Source of the DNA: a bacterium
GTDB lineage: Bacteria > Actinomycetota > Acidimicrobiia > Acidimicrobiales > RAAP-2
DNA: 34,433 nt
Assembly (NCBI GenBank): GCA_027365055.1
Contig: DAHXOD010000005.1
Span: 1 to 34,433 of the forward strand
Reading direction: 5' to 3'
Both the position numbers and the translations under genes were made by a program. Below the pieces are notes generated by a model. That model did not search any database, was not told where the DNA came from, and worked only from the letters and a program-made list of their open reading frames with translations. Shown here in pieces: positions 1 through 9,242 of the stretch (positions within the stretch are counted from its first letter, which is position 1; each line of letters opens with the position of its first letter).

Positions 1-1126
1 CCTGGTCGTGGCGCTGGAGCCGGTAGTAGAGGCCCCGGTCACGGTCAACATCGTGGTACTGAAGATCAAGCAGGGAGACGGCCGGGCTCTGCAGCGACAC
101 ACCGTGTCGGTGACGGTAGCGATCGATGACCCGGTACTTGGCCACCCAGTCGCACTCGCGGTGGAGGGACAGCGGATCGCTCTCCAGTCCCTTCAGGCAG
201 TGCTCCCACATGTCGAGCGCCCGGTCCTCCTGGGCCGAGAGACCTTGGCGATCACGGAACTTGAGGGCGCGCTGGAGGTACTCACCTTGCAGGTCGAGAG
301 CGCTCATCTCGCGTCCGTTGGCCAGCCGCACCTTGCGTCGGCAGGTGATGTCGTGGCTGATCTCGCGGATCGCCCGGATCGGGTTCTCGAGGGTGAGGTC
401 ACGGAACACGGTCACCGGGTCCTCCAACATCCGCAGCAGAATGCTGGTGGTGCCCACCTTCAGGAACGTGGCGTACTCGCTCATGTTGGAGTCGCCGACG
501 ATCACATGGAGACGCCGGTACTTCTCCGCATCGGCGTGGGGCTCGTCCCGGGTGTTGATGATCGGTCGACTACGGGTGGTGGCAGAGGACACGCCCTCCC
601 AGATGTGCTCCGCCCGCTGGCTGAGACAGAAGACCGGGCCTCGGGCCGTCTGGAGGATCTTCCCCGCGCCGGCGAACACCTGGCGGCTGACCAGGAATGG
701 GATCAGCACCTCGGTGTAGTGGGTGAAGTCGTCGTTCCGGCTGGTGAGGTAGTTCTCGTGGCAACCGTAGGAATTGCCGGCGGAGTCGGTGTTGTTCTTG
801 AACAGGTAGACGTCGCCCCGGATCCCCTCTTCGCGCAGCCGCTCCTCGGCGCCGTGCACCAAGGAGGCGAGGATCCACTCGCCCGCCTTGTCATGGACCA
901 CCAGTTCGGCGATGTCGTCGCACTCCGGCGTGGCGTACTCAGGGTGGCTGCCGACGTCGAGGTAGAGCCGGGCCCCGTTCTCGAGGAAGACATTGGACGA
1001 GCGGCCCCAGCTCACGACCCTCCGGAACAGGTAGCGAGCCACCTCGTCGGGACTGAGCCGACGCTGGCCGCGGAGCGTGCACGTGACCCCGTACTCGTTC
1101 TCCAAGCCGAAGATCCGCTTGTCCAT
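1..1126 (-). CDS. pafA: Pup--protein ligase PafA (C-terminal end outside window)
   Basis: Minus-strand reading from ATG at 1126 begins [71 protein letters not shown]..., typical of PafA; open to window start; next to prcA. Confidence 0.95.
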   Translation of the reverse strand, partial: MDKRIFGLENEYGVTCTLRGQRRLSPDEVARYLFRRVVSWGRSSNVFLENGARLYLDVGSHPEYATPECDDIAELVVHDKAGEWILASLVHGAEERLREEGIRGDVYLFKNNTDSAGNSYGCHENYLTSRNDDFTHYTEVLIPFLVSRQVFAGAGKILQTARGPVFCLSQRAEHIWEGVSSATTRSRPIINTRDEPHADAEKYRRLHVIVGDSNMSEYATFLKVGTTSILLRMLEDPVTVFRDLTLENPIRAIREISHDITCRRKVRLANGREMSALDLQGEYLQRALKFRDRQGLSAQEDRALDMWEHCLKGLESDPLSLHRECDWVAKYRVIDRYRHRHGVSLQSPAVSLLDLQYHDVDRDRGLYYRLQRHDQ

Positions 1127-1132
1127 GCTCCT

Positions 1133-1144
1133 CACGGTACCGTG
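1133..1144. promoter_or_regulatory. 12-bp perfect palindrome CACGGTACCGTG overlapping the pafA -10 box (TACCGT, 7 nt before ATG)
   Basis: Read directly from sequence; minus-strand TACCGT at 1134-1139, then gaggagc, then ATG. Confidence 0.5.
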
Positions 1145-1174
1145 CCACTGGCCGACGCGAACGGACGCCGCCCC

Positions 1175-1194
1175 TGACGTCCCTGCGGACGTCA
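1175..1194. repeat. Inverted repeat TGACGTCC-ctgc-GGACGTCA in the prcA-pafA gap
   Basis: 8-bp perfect stem with 4-nt loop; terminator-like or operator. Confidence 0.5.
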
Positions 1195-1265
1195 CAGCCG
1201 AAGCCGGAGACCGGGCCCACCCGGGCGGCACCGGGGTGCCCGGAGCGCCCGGCTCCCCTCGGAGG

Positions 1266-1955
1266 TCAGACGGGTGGACCGACCAGGATGCTGTCGAGCT
1301 CCGCCGGTAGCAGCCGGCGGAAGGTCCGTCGATCGCTCCCCTGCGCCAGCAAGGCCACCTCGAGGTCGGTGCCACCCAGGGTGCGGTCGGGGCCGGCCAG
1401 CGCATCGACGGTGGCACGGAGGGCCGCCGACAGGGGCCAACCCTCTTCCCATGCGCTCTCGACCTTCTCGGCGATCGCCTCGGTCTCGCCCCCGAGCACC
1501 GCGTACCGGTCCTCGTCGGTGATGGTGCCCTCGTAGGCGACGTGGTAGAGCTGGTTGGGGCGCTGGTCGGTCCCGAGCTCGGCCACCAGGATCTCGACCT
1601 CGAGTGGCTTCATCTCGTGGGTGAACACCTGTCCCAGGTACTGCGCATAGAGATTGGCGAGCGAACGGGCGTCCACGTCCTCGCGGCTGTAGGCGAACCC
1701 CTTGGTGTCGGCGTGGCGGATACCCGAGACGCGCAGCTGGTCGAACTCGTTGTACTTGCCCACCCCGGCAAACGCGATGCGGTCATAGATCTCGCTGATC
1801 TTGTGGAGCGACCGGGAAGGGTTCTCCGCCACGATCACGATGCCCTCTGCGTAGATGGCCGCGATGAGCGACCGTCCCCGGGCGATCCCCTTCTGCGCGT
1901 ACTCGGCGCGGTCCTTCATCATCTGCTCGGGCGCCACGTAGTAGGGCATGGTCAT
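1266..1955 (-). CDS. prcA: 20S proteasome alpha subunit PrcA
   Basis: [47 protein letters not shown]...; overlaps prcB by 4 bp (ATGA). Confidence 0.95.
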   Translation of the reverse strand: MTMPYYVAPEQMMKDRAEYAQKGIARGRSLIAAIYAEGIVIVAENPSRSLHKISEIYDRIAFAGVGKYNEFDQLRVSGIRHADTKGFAYSREDVDARSLANLYAQYLGQVFTHEMKPLEVEILVAELGTDQRPNQLYHVAYEGTITDEDRYAVLGGETEAIAEKVESAWEEGWPLSAALRATVDALAGPDRTLGGTDLEVALLAQGSDRRTFRRLLPAELDSILVGPPV

Positions 1956-2767
1956 CGCTGGGCCCCCTCGGTCCGACGGCGCTCGATGAGGGCGGCGAAG
2001 CGCTCAGCCACCTCATCCTCGCCCACCGCGTCGAAGCCTTCGGCGGTCACGGTCGCCACCAGCGGGTAGATCCCCCGGATCACATCGGGCCCACCGGTGG
2101 CGGAATCCTCGTCGGCAGCCTCGTACAGCGCCTGGATCGCCAGCTCCACCGCCTCGTCACGGGAGAGGCCGACCCGGTAGCCGAGCTTGATCGTGGTGCG
2201 GGCGTCGCGCCCGCCCGAACCGGTGGCACTGTGCTCCGTCTCCTCATAGTGGCCGCCGGTCACGTCGTAGGTGAAGATGCGGCCGGTGCCTCGGGCCAGG
2301 TCGTAACCGGCGAACAGGGGGACCACGGCCAGACCCTGCATGGCCATCGGCAGGTGCTCGCGCACCATCTGGCCGAGCTGGTTGGCCTTGCCCTCGAGAC
2401 TGAGCACCACTCCCTCCACCTTCTCGTAGTGCTCCAGCTGGGTCTGGAACAGCCGCACCATCTCGACCGCGGGGCCGGCGGCGCCGGCGATGGCCACCGC
2501 CGAATACCGGTCGGCGGGGAACACCTTGTCCATGGTCCGATGGGCGATGAGATGTCCTTCGGTGGCCCGACGGTCACCCGCCATCACGACGCCGTCCACG
2601 AACCGGAGGGCGACCACCGTCGTCCCGTGCCGAAAGGCGGGTCCTGGCTGCCCCGCCCCGGGCCTGTCCAGCACCGGTTGGGTGCGGAACGGGATCTGCA
2701 ACCGCTGGACCAGCCCGGCGAAGTCGGGTCCAGGATCGTCCGTCGCCGAGAAGAACGGAAGCGTCAC
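1952..2767 (-). CDS. prcB: 20S proteasome beta subunit PrcB with propeptide (mature Thr at [10 protein letters not shown])
   Basis: Conserved [21 protein letters not shown] catalytic segment; between pup and prcA. Confidence 0.95.
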   Translation of the reverse strand: MTLPFFSATDDPGPDFAGLVQRLQIPFRTQPVLDRPGAGQPGPAFRHGTTVVALRFVDGVVMAGDRRATEGHLIAHRTMDKVFPADRYSAVAIAGAAGPAVEMVRLFQTQLEHYEKVEGVVLSLEGKANQLGQMVREHLPMAMQGLAVVPLFAGYDLARGTGRIFTYDVTGGHYEETEHSATGSGGRDARTTIKLGYRVGLSRDEAVELAIQALYEAADEDSATGGPDVIRGIYPLVATVTAEGFDAVGEDEVAERFAALIERRRTEGAQR

Positions 2768-2771
2768 CGCG

Positions 2772-2969
2772 TCACTCCCCGCCCTTTTGGACGTAGTTGC
2801 GCACGAACTCCTCGGCGTTGTCCTCGAGCACCTCGTCGATCTCGTCGAGCAGGTCGTCGAGCTCGGCCTTCAGCTTCTCCCCCTTGGCCGATCCGGCGGG
2901 CACCTCCTCCACCGCCTCCGCACCGCGATCCGCGGTCCCGGTCTTCTTCTTCAACTCTCGTTCAGCCAT
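2772..2969 (-). CDS. pup: Prokaryotic ubiquitin-like protein Pup, 65 aa, C-terminus GGE
   Basis: [11 protein letters not shown]...[32 protein letters not shown] at 2969; C-terminal codon is GAG. Confidence 0.95.
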   Translation of the reverse strand: MAERELKKKTGTADRGAEAVEEVPAGSAKGEKLKAELDDLLDEIDEVLEDNAEEFVRNYVQKGGE

Positions 2970-2980
2970 CTGCCACTCTC

Positions 2981-4474
2981 CTAGCTGCTCAGCCGGTCCA
3001 ACAGTTCGGCCGGACTCGCGCTGCGCTCCAACAACTCGTCGACGTGGTCGGCGGTGCCGCGCAGAGGGTCCATCATAGGGACGCGGCGCAACGGGTCGGT
3101 GCCGAGGTCGAAGACCAGTGAGTCCCAGTTGGCGGTGACCACCGACGCCGGCCACTTCGTGAGGCACCGCCCCCGGAACCAGGCCCGCGTCCCGCGGGGC
3201 GGCTCGGTCACCGCCCGCTCCACCGAGGGTCCGGCCACCAACGACTCGGTGTCGAGACGCTGGAACAGCGAGCGTTCCGGTCGGAGATCGTGGTACTGAA
3301 GGTCGATGGCCGCCAGGCGGGGATCGTCCCAACCGCAGCCCTGGCGATCCCGGTACGCCTCCAACAGCTGGAGCTTCGCCACCCAGTCGAGCTGCCGGGC
3401 GAGGGACATCGGATCACGCTCGAGCGCAGCGAGCACCTCCTCCCAGCGACGGAGCACCTCCTCCCCCACCTCCTCGTCGCCCATGCAGGCCAGGCCACGG
3501 TCGTCCGCATAGCGGCGAGCCATGGCAAACAGCTCCCACTGGACCCCCAGCGCGGTCGCGGTCGACCCGTCGCTCATCAGCAACGGACACGCCAGCGAAC
3601 GGTCCCGGGAGACCTGGTGCACGGCGCGGACCGGATCGGCGAGGTCGAGGCAGCGGGGAGCATCCACAGCGTCCTCGATCATGGCGAGCACCAGCGCGGT
3701 GGTCCCGACCTTCAGGAACGTCGCCACCTCGGCCAGGTTGGCGTCCCCCACGATCACGTGCAGCCTTCTGAACCGGTGGGGGTCGGCATGGGGCTCGTCC
3801 CGGGTGTTCACCACCGGACGCTTCAGGGTGGTTTCGAGCCCGACCCGCTCCTCGAAGAATTCGGCCCGCTGGCTGATCTGGAACTCGACCGGCTCCCCGT
3901 CGAAGGCGTTGGTCTCCGACCCCACCTTGCCCGCCCCCGCGTAGATCTGCCGGGTCACGAAATGAGGGGTGACATCGTCGACGATCCGGGAGAAGGGCGT
4001 GGCGCGATCCATCAGGTAGTTCTCGTGACAGCCGTACGAATTGCCCTTGCCGTCGGAGTTGTTCTTATAGACGACGAACGTCCGGCCATCGGTGACCACC
4101 CGGTCGGCCGCCTCCATCGATCGGATCAACACCTGCTCGCCGGCGCGGTCATAGCGGACACACTCCATCGCATCCAGGCACTCCGGAGTGGAGAACTCGG
4201 GATGGGCGTGGTCGACGTAGAAACGAGCCCCGTTGGTGAGCACGGTGTTCAACAGGTGCGTCTCCACCTGTGGGGGCATCGCTCCGTCGCGTGCATAGCC
4301 GCGGGCGTCGTTGCCGGGCGACTCGTCCTCGAAGTCCCAGCCGACCTGCTGGCGGGCGATCTCCTGGGCATAGGCGTTGATCAGCACCGATGAGGCGGCG
4401 ATCGGGTTCGGATCCCCGTTGGTGACCGCGATGCCGTACTCGGTCTCGATTCCGCACACCTTGGGGATGGACAC
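2981..4474 (-). CDS. dop: Depupylase/deamidase Dop
   Basis: MSIPKVCGIETEYGIAVTNGDPNPIAASSVLINAYAQE...; PafA/Dop family with the extra Dop loop segment; start GTG at 4474. Confidence 0.95.
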   Translation of the reverse strand: MSIPKVCGIETEYGIAVTNGDPNPIAASSVLINAYAQEIARQQVGWDFEDESPGNDARGYARDGAMPPQVETHLLNTVLTNGARFYVDHAHPEFSTPECLDAMECVRYDRAGEQVLIRSMEAADRVVTDGRTFVVYKNNSDGKGNSYGCHENYLMDRATPFSRIVDDVTPHFVTRQIYAGAGKVGSETNAFDGEPVEFQISQRAEFFEERVGLETTLKRPVVNTRDEPHADPHRFRRLHVIVGDANLAEVATFLKVGTTALVLAMIEDAVDAPRCLDLADPVRAVHQVSRDRSLACPLLMSDGSTATALGVQWELFAMARRYADDRGLACMGDEEVGEEVLRRWEEVLAALERDPMSLARQLDWVAKLQLLEAYRDRQGCGWDDPRLAAIDLQYHDLRPERSLFQRLDTESLVAGPSVERAVTEPPRGTRAWFRGRCLTKWPASVVTANWDSLVFDLGTDPLRRVPMMDPLRGTADHVDELLERSASPAELLDRLSS

Positions 4475-4480
4475 CTGTCG

Positions 4481-4486
4481 ACCCTA
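4481..4486 (-). promoter_or_regulatory. -10 box TAGGGT 6 nt upstream of dop GTG (leaderless promoter candidate)
   Basis: Minus strand: gcgga-TAGGGT-cgacag-GTG. Confidence 0.5.
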
Positions 4487-4520
4487 TCCGCGACCGGTTG
4501 GGGAACCGCCCACTGGGAGC

Positions 4521-6311
4521 TCAGAGATACTGGCCCGTTCCCACGCGTTCGATGGACCGACCCCCGGTGGTGCCCCGGTCCTCGCTGACCAGGGTGCGGA
4601 TGTAGACGATCCGCTCGCCCTTCTTTCCCGAGATCTTCGCCCAGTCGTCGGGATTGGTGGTGTTCGGCAGATCCTCGTTCTCCTTGTACTCCTGGCGGAT
4701 CGACTCCAGCAGATCGCTGGTCCGGATCCCTCGACCGGTACCGGCGATGGTCCGCTTGATGGCCAGCTTCTTGGCCCGGCGCACGATGTTCTCGATCATC
4801 GCTCCCGACGAGAAGTCGCGGTAGTACAGCACCTCTTTGTCGCCGTTCTGGTACGTGACCTCGAGGAACCGGTTCTCCTCGTCCTCGCGGTACATCTCGG
4901 TCACCGTCGCCTCGATCATCGCCTGGGTCGCCTTGGCCGGATCTCCGCCGCCACGCGTGCGGACCTCGTCGGCGTCGAGGGGGAGATCGGGGGTGAGGTA
5001 CCGGCTGAAGATCTGGGCCGCGGCGCGCTCGTCGGGTCGTTCGATCCGGATCTTCACGTCCAGACGGCCGGGGCGCAGGATCGCCGGATCGATCAGGTCC
5101 TCGCGGTTCGACGCCCCGATCACGATCACGTCGCGCAGGGTCTCGACGCCGTCGATCTCCGCCAGCAGCTGCGGGACGATGGTCGACTCCATGTCCGAGC
5201 TGATGCCGGTGCCTCGGGTCCGGAAGAGGGAGTCCATCTCGTCGAAAAACACGATCACCGGAACGCCCTCCTCCGACTTCTCCCGCGCCCGCTGAAAGAC
5301 CAGGCGGATCTGGCGTTCGGTCTCTCCGACGTACTTGTTGAGGAGCTCGGGTCCCTTGATGTTCAAGAAGTAGCTCCGGATGTTGGTGTTGCCGGTCACC
5401 TGGGCCACCTTCTTCGCCAACGAGTTGGCCACCGCCTTGGCGATCAGGGTTTTGCCGCATCCGGGTGGCCCGTAGAGCAGAATGCCCTTGGGCGCGGGCA
5501 GCTTGTGCTCGGCGTAGAGGGCCCGGTGCAGGTAGGGGAGCTCGACCGCGTCGGTGATCGCCTCGATCTGCTCGTCGAGACCGCCGACGTCGGCATAGGC
5601 CACGTCGGGCACCTCTTCGAGGACCAGCTCCTCCACCTCCGGCCTGGGCAGCTTCTCGACCAGCAGTCCGGTCCTCGCCTCCATCAGCACCGTGTCACCC
5701 GCCCGCAGCTTCACCTCGCGCAGCCCATCGGAGAGCTCGACCACCCGCTCCTCGTCCGCCCGCCCGAAGATCAACGCTCGCCGCCCGTCGTCGAGCAATT
5801 CCTTCAGCACGACCACTTCGCCCGATCCGTCGCCGTCCCGGGTGAGCACCACGTTCAGCGACTCGTTCAGCACCACCTCGTCACCCTGGTGGAGCTGGTC
5901 GAGGTCGATGTCCGGATGCAACGACACCCGCATCTTCCGCCCACCGGAGAAGACGTCGACCGAGCCGTCCTCGTTCGTGCCGAGGAACGTCCCGTACGCT
6001 GCCGGCGGCTGGGTCAGCTTCTCCACCTCCTCGCGCAGGGTGGCGATGTGCTCCTTCGCCGTCTGCAGGGTGAAGGTGAGCTTCTCGTTCTGGGAGACCG
6101 CCTGGGCAAGCTGCCCCTTGGCTTCGAGCAGCTTCTCCTCGAGTGACTGCACCCGTCGGGGACTTTCCTGGAGCCGACGCCGAAGGAGGGCCACCTCCTC
6201 TTCAGCCTCACGGGCGCGGGACTCGAGGCCCCCGATGTCGGTGGGCCCCTCACCGTCGCGTCGGCCCTCTCGGTCGCTTGGTCGCCGGTCGAACTCTGCC
6301 GTCGGAATCAC
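4521..6311 (-). CDS. mpa: Proteasome-activating AAA ATPase Mpa/ARC
   Basis: Coiled coil N-term, Walker [16 protein letters not shown], Walker [14 protein letters not shown]-terminal GQYL gate-opening motif; GTG start. Confidence 0.95.
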   Translation of the reverse strand: MIPTAEFDRRPSDREGRRDGEGPTDIGGLESRAREAEEEVALLRRRLQESPRRVQSLEEKLLEAKGQLAQAVSQNEKLTFTLQTAKEHIATLREEVEKLTQPPAAYGTFLGTNEDGSVDVFSGGRKMRVSLHPDIDLDQLHQGDEVVLNESLNVVLTRDGDGSGEVVVLKELLDDGRRALIFGRADEERVVELSDGLREVKLRAGDTVLMEARTGLLVEKLPRPEVEELVLEEVPDVAYADVGGLDEQIEAITDAVELPYLHRALYAEHKLPAPKGILLYGPPGCGKTLIAKAVANSLAKKVAQVTGNTNIRSYFLNIKGPELLNKYVGETERQIRLVFQRAREKSEEGVPVIVFFDEMDSLFRTRGTGISSDMESTIVPQLLAEIDGVETLRDVIVIGASNREDLIDPAILRPGRLDVKIRIERPDERAAAQIFSRYLTPDLPLDADEVRTRGGGDPAKATQAMIEATVTEMYREDEENRFLEVTYQNGDKEVLYYRDFSSGAMIENIVRRAKKLAIKRTIAGTGRGIRTSDLLESIRQEYKENEDLPNTTNPDDWAKISGKKGERIVYIRTLVSEDRGTTGGRSIERVGTGQYL

Positions 6312-6541
6312 CTCGTCTGCCTGGATGTCAGCCTCTGCGTTGCCCTGTCACGGCGACCCTACACCGCTGCCCTCCGAACCAGTCATGCGCGCCGGTCCCC
6401 GCCCCCGACTGACGGGGCATCAGACACCGCCTCTGCGGTTCGGACTACCATGGAGGCCGGATCGCCGGAGTCGCACGTTCTCCGGGCGCAGGGTCTCCGG
6501 GCGCACCGCGCCGGGCCAGATCGGGCGAGCACGGTCCCGCA

Positions 6542-6572
6542 CGTTCGACCGAACGCGGCTGCCGTCCGGCAG
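6542..6572. promoter_or_regulatory. Two adjacent 6-2-6 palindromes upstream of the ferredoxin gene
   Basis: CGTTCG-AC-CGAACG (6542-6555) and CTGCCG-TC-CGGCAG (6559-6572). Confidence 0.4.
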
Positions 6573-6602
6573 TCCCGCAGACACGTAGGAGAGTCGCAAC
6601 CG

Positions 6603-6839
6603 ATGAAGGTCTGGATCGATCAGGATCTGTGCACGGGGGATGGGCTGTGCGAGGAGATCGCTCCCGCGGTGTTCACGTTGCTGGACGACGGGCTGGCCTA
6701 CGTGAAAGAAGGTGCCGACGTGCGCAACGAGCCCGGTGGCTCGGCGGGGATGGCCGCGGTTCCGGCCGACCTCGAAGATGCGGTGGTCGAGGCGTCCGAG
6801 GAGTGCCCCGGCGAGTGCATCTTCATCGAGCAGGGCTGA
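6603..6839 (+). CDS. Small ferredoxin, [3Fe-4S]/[4Fe-4S] type
   Basis: MKVWIDQDLCTGDGLCEEIAPAVFTLLDDG...ASEECPGECIFIEQG; ATG at 6603 preceded by GGAGA. Confidence 0.9.
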   Translation: MKVWIDQDLCTGDGLCEEIAPAVFTLLDDGLAYVKEGADVRNEPGGSAGMAAVPADLEDAVVEASEECPGECIFIEQG

Positions 6840-6857
6840 CTGATCGAGCAGGGCTGA
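6825..6857 (+). repeat. 18-bp-period duplication of ATCGAGCAGGGCTGA at the ferredoxin stop codon
   Basis: Copies at 6825-6839 and 6843-6857. Confidence 0.8.
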
Positions 6858-6867
6858 ATGCGCAGGT

Positions 6868-7758
6868 TCACACGCCTGTCGGGTCGACCTCGTCCGGTAC
6901 CAGATCGAACCGGCGGTCCGTGCTTCCCGGCCGGCCGTAGCGTGCCGCGTTGTACGGCGGCGGGTCGTCCACCGGAACCAGCAGGCGAGCGGTGGTGAGG
7001 AATCCGGTGTGCCCCACCATCCGGTGGTCAGGGCGGACCGAACGTTCCTCGATGTGCCAGGTCCGGTGCAACACCTCCACCGTGGATGCCAGACCGAACG
7101 GCCCGGCGTCGATCGCCGCCCGGAGCTGCGCCGTCTGATTGATGGTGGGAAGATAGGCACAGAGGATGCCACCGGGGCGCAGCGCTGTCTCCGCGTGAGG
7201 GAGCACCCTCCATGGTTCCGCCAGATCGAGCACCACGCGATCGAGGTCGCGTTCGTCGATCCCCTCGTAGGCGTCGCGCAGCTCGACCCGGTAGGGAGCA
7301 TCTGCTCCGATCAGATCGATCACGTTGGACCGAGCCCGGTTGGCGAAGTCCTGGCGCAATTCGTAGCCGACCACGTCGGCGCCGGCGCGCAGCAACGCCA
7401 TCGACAGCGCTCCCGACCCGACTCCGGCCTCGAGCACCCGGACTCCCGGGGCGATGTCGGCCAGCATCATGATGGCGGCCAGATCCTTGGGATAGATGAC
7501 CTGGGCACCGCGCGGCATCTTCAGCACCACCTCGGACAGCGTGGGACGCACCACGAGGAACCGCCGACCGGTGCTTCCGGTCACGGTCGACCCGTCGACC
7601 ACGCCGATCACCTCGTCATGGACGATGATCCCCGCGTGGGTATGGAACGACGTGCCCGCCCGCAAGGTGATCAGGTAGTGGCGCTCCTTGGCATCGACCA
7701 GCACTACCCGCTCACCGTCGCGCAGCCTCGCCCGATCACCAGGGTCAGCCGTGTTCAG
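6868..7758 (-). CDS. trmI: tRNA (adenine58-N1)-methyltransferase TrmI
   Basis: KMPRGAQVIYPKDLAAIMMLADIAPGVRVLEAGVGSGALSMALLRAG; the track starts at GTG 7704, but an 18-codon in-frame extension (LNTADPGDRARLRDGERV) back to CTG at 7758 resembles TrmI N-termini and gives a CTGA overlap with the upstream ORF. Confidence 0.9.
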   Translation of the reverse strand: MNTADPGDRARLRDGERVVLVDAKERHYLITLRAGTSFHTHAGIIVHDEVIGVVDGSTVTGSTGRRFLVVRPTLSEVVLKMPRGAQVIYPKDLAAIMMLADIAPGVRVLEAGVGSGALSMALLRAGADVVGYELRQDFANRARSNVIDLIGADAPYRVELRDAYEGIDERDLDRVVLDLAEPWRVLPHAETALRPGGILCAYLPTINQTAQLRAAIDAGPFGLASTVEVLHRTWHIEERSVRPDHRMVGHTGFLTTARLLVPVDDPPPYNAARYGRPGSTDRRFDLVPDEVDPTGV

Positions 7759-7964
7759 GACGATCCTCGTCGGCCAGGGGGTCGGGTCTCGATGACCAGC
7801 CCTTCACCCGGTTCGAGCACCGTCCGATAGACCACTGGGGAGCGGCCCCGACGTTCGCGCAACAGCATCCAGGCGGTGGCGGCCAGCACCAGCCAGAGCG
7901 AGCTTCCCCCCTGGATGCCTCGACGGAACCCTCTGCGCTGGAGGTAGCGAAGCAAGGTCTCCAC
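7755..7964 (-). CDS. Small membrane protein (69 aa), unknown function
   Basis: METLLRYLQRRGFRRGIQGGSSLWLVLAATAWMLLRERRGRSPVVYRTVLEPGEGLVIETRPPGRRGSS from GTG 7964; one hydrophobic segment. Confidence 0.6.
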   Translation of the reverse strand: METLLRYLQRRGFRRGIQGGSSLWLVLAATAWMLLRERRGRSPVVYRTVLEPGEGLVIETRPPGRRGSS

Positions 7965-7968
7965 GGGC

Positions 7969-8205
7969 TCAGATCCGCCTGACTTCGACCACGGCGGAGC
8001 GCCGGCGACCGCGGCGACGACCGACCAGGAAAGCGACCGTGACCACGGACACCGCCACGACGGCGGCGACGGTGAGCAGCTGGGAGCGGGCGCCGACCAC
8101 CTCGTCGGTGACCTCGCCACCCAGCTCGCGGAAACGGGCCTCGATGTCTTCTCTGGTGATCGGTCCGGTCCCGGTCGTGCTGCCTTTCGATGTGGCGGTG
8201 CTCAT
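7969..8205 (-). CDS. Small single-TM protein (78 aa), unknown function
   Basis: MSTATSKGSTTGTGPITREDIEARFRELGGEVTDEVVGARSQLLTVAAVVAVSVVTVAFLVGRRRGRRRSAVVEVRRI; ATGA overlap with the upstream gene. Confidence 0.75.
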   Translation of the reverse strand: MSTATSKGSTTGTGPITREDIEARFRELGGEVTDEVVGARSQLLTVAAVVAVSVVTVAFLVGRRRGRRRSAVVEVRRI

Positions 8206-8573
8206 GGGGCCTCCTTCGTCTTCACGCCATCGGCACGCGGTGCCGCCTGCCCGCGCTGGATCGCCGCCACCGCCAACGCAGCCACCGCCACCACCACCAC
8301 CGCACAGATCAGGTACGGGGCCCACGACCAGTTGCCGTCGAACACCCCACCGGTCTCCCCTTGCAGCAAGCGCAACACCCCGACCGCGGCGATGACCAGC
8401 CCGATGGCCAGCGCCACCGACCCGGCGACCCCGAAGGCGACGAACCTCCCGAGGCCCTTCAGGGGGTCGAGGGTCTCCTGTTTGGCGTAGTCGAGGATCA
8501 GCCGGAAAGTGTCGCCACCCATCTCCCGGATTCGATCGCCCCAGCTGCTTCCGTCAGTCCGTGACCGGTCCAC
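8202..8573 (-). CDS. Putative membrane protein, phage-holin-superfamily-like
   Basis: Two hydrophobic helices after an amphipathic N-term (LGRFVAFGVAGSVALAIGLVIAAVGVLRLLQ ... YLICAVVVVAVAALAVAAI); SD GGAGG before GTG. Confidence 0.7.
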   Translation of the reverse strand: MDRSRTDGSSWGDRIREMGGDTFRLILDYAKQETLDPLKGLGRFVAFGVAGSVALAIGLVIAAVGVLRLLQGETGGVFDGNWSWAPYLICAVVVVAVAALAVAAIQRGQAAPRADGVKTKEAP

Positions 8574-8674
8574 CGTCCTCCTTCACGTCCTCGAGCCTGC
8601 TCCGAACGGCCGACCGCTCACCGGATGCCTGGTCGAGCAACTATAGGTCGAGCCAGGACCGTCGAACGCGATCG

Positions 8675-9127
8675 TCACCGGGAACCGGTGCCGCCGGAGC
8701 TCTCCGGGGAGCCCGCCGGCTCTCTCGGGGTGAACAGGTAGGTGGAGCTGGACCGGGCCACGGCGACGTCGCGGTCGTCGACCACCTCGGCCTCGACGAA
8801 GGCGACCCGCTTGCCGCCCGACACGACGGTCGCCGTGCAGGTGAGCATCGCCCCGACCCGGGCCGCGGCCAGAAAGCTCGTCTTCATCTCCACGTTGGCG
8901 GCGATCACCTTGCGGCCCTGCGCGCCGGCGAAGGTGATGGCGGCCGAGCCCATGGCCGAGTCGGCCATCGCGCCGACGAACCCTCCCTGGACGATGCCCG
9001 CAGGATTGGCGAACCGCTCGTCGGCACGCATGGTCCACACCGTCCGTCCGGGAACGGACTTGTCGACGCACCGCATACCCAGCGTCAGCTCGCAGTTGGG
9101 AGGAACCTGGATCGGTTGGTCGGGCAC
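8675..9127 (-). CDS. PaaI-type hotdog-fold thioesterase
   Basis: RFANPAGIVQGGFVGAMADSAMGSAAITF... hotdog motif; GTG start with TAGCGT 6 nt upstream. Confidence 0.85.
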   Translation of the reverse strand: MPDQPIQVPPNCELTLGMRCVDKSVPGRTVWTMRADERFANPAGIVQGGFVGAMADSAMGSAAITFAGAQGRKVIAANVEMKTSFLAAARVGAMLTCTATVVSGGKRVAFVEAEVVDDRDVAVARSSSTYLFTPREPAGSPESSGGTGSR

Positions 9128-9133
9128 CTCCCG

Positions 9134-9139
9134 ACGCTA
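9134..9139 (-). promoter_or_regulatory. -10 box TAGCGT 6 nt upstream of thioesterase GTG
   Basis: Minus strand: gcgg-TAGCGT-cgggag-GTG. Confidence 0.45.
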
Positions 9140-9207
9140 CCGCCGCGCCGGCCCACCGGGCACGGCCGACCCACGCCCCGGACGCTCGCGCCCCGCTCCG
9201 GGCCAGT

Positions 9208-9234
9208 CCGGACCAGGCCCTGGTCCGGTAGGGT
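9208..9234 (+). promoter_or_regulatory. tkt promoter: perfect palindrome CCGGACCAGG-c-CCTGGTCCGG abutting -10 TAGGGT
   Basis: Palindrome 9208-9228; TAGGGT 9229-9234; ATG 8 nt later at 9243. Confidence 0.65.
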
Positions 9235-9242
9235 GGCCGGTG

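Noticed and set aside
4377-6146. 589-aa plus-strand ORF opposite mpa
   Set aside because: Antisense shadow of mpa.
6309-6361. Leaderless mini-ORF (MTGQRRG) in the mpa 5' region after TAGGGT
   Set aside because: Only 4 nt between -10 and GTG, too short for a TSS at the start codon; most likely a normal 5'UTR of about 40 nt.
6542-6555. LexA/SOS box reading of CGTTCGACCGAACG
   Set aside because: Half-sites are in the wrong orientation (GTTC...GAAC instead of GAAC-N4-GTTC).
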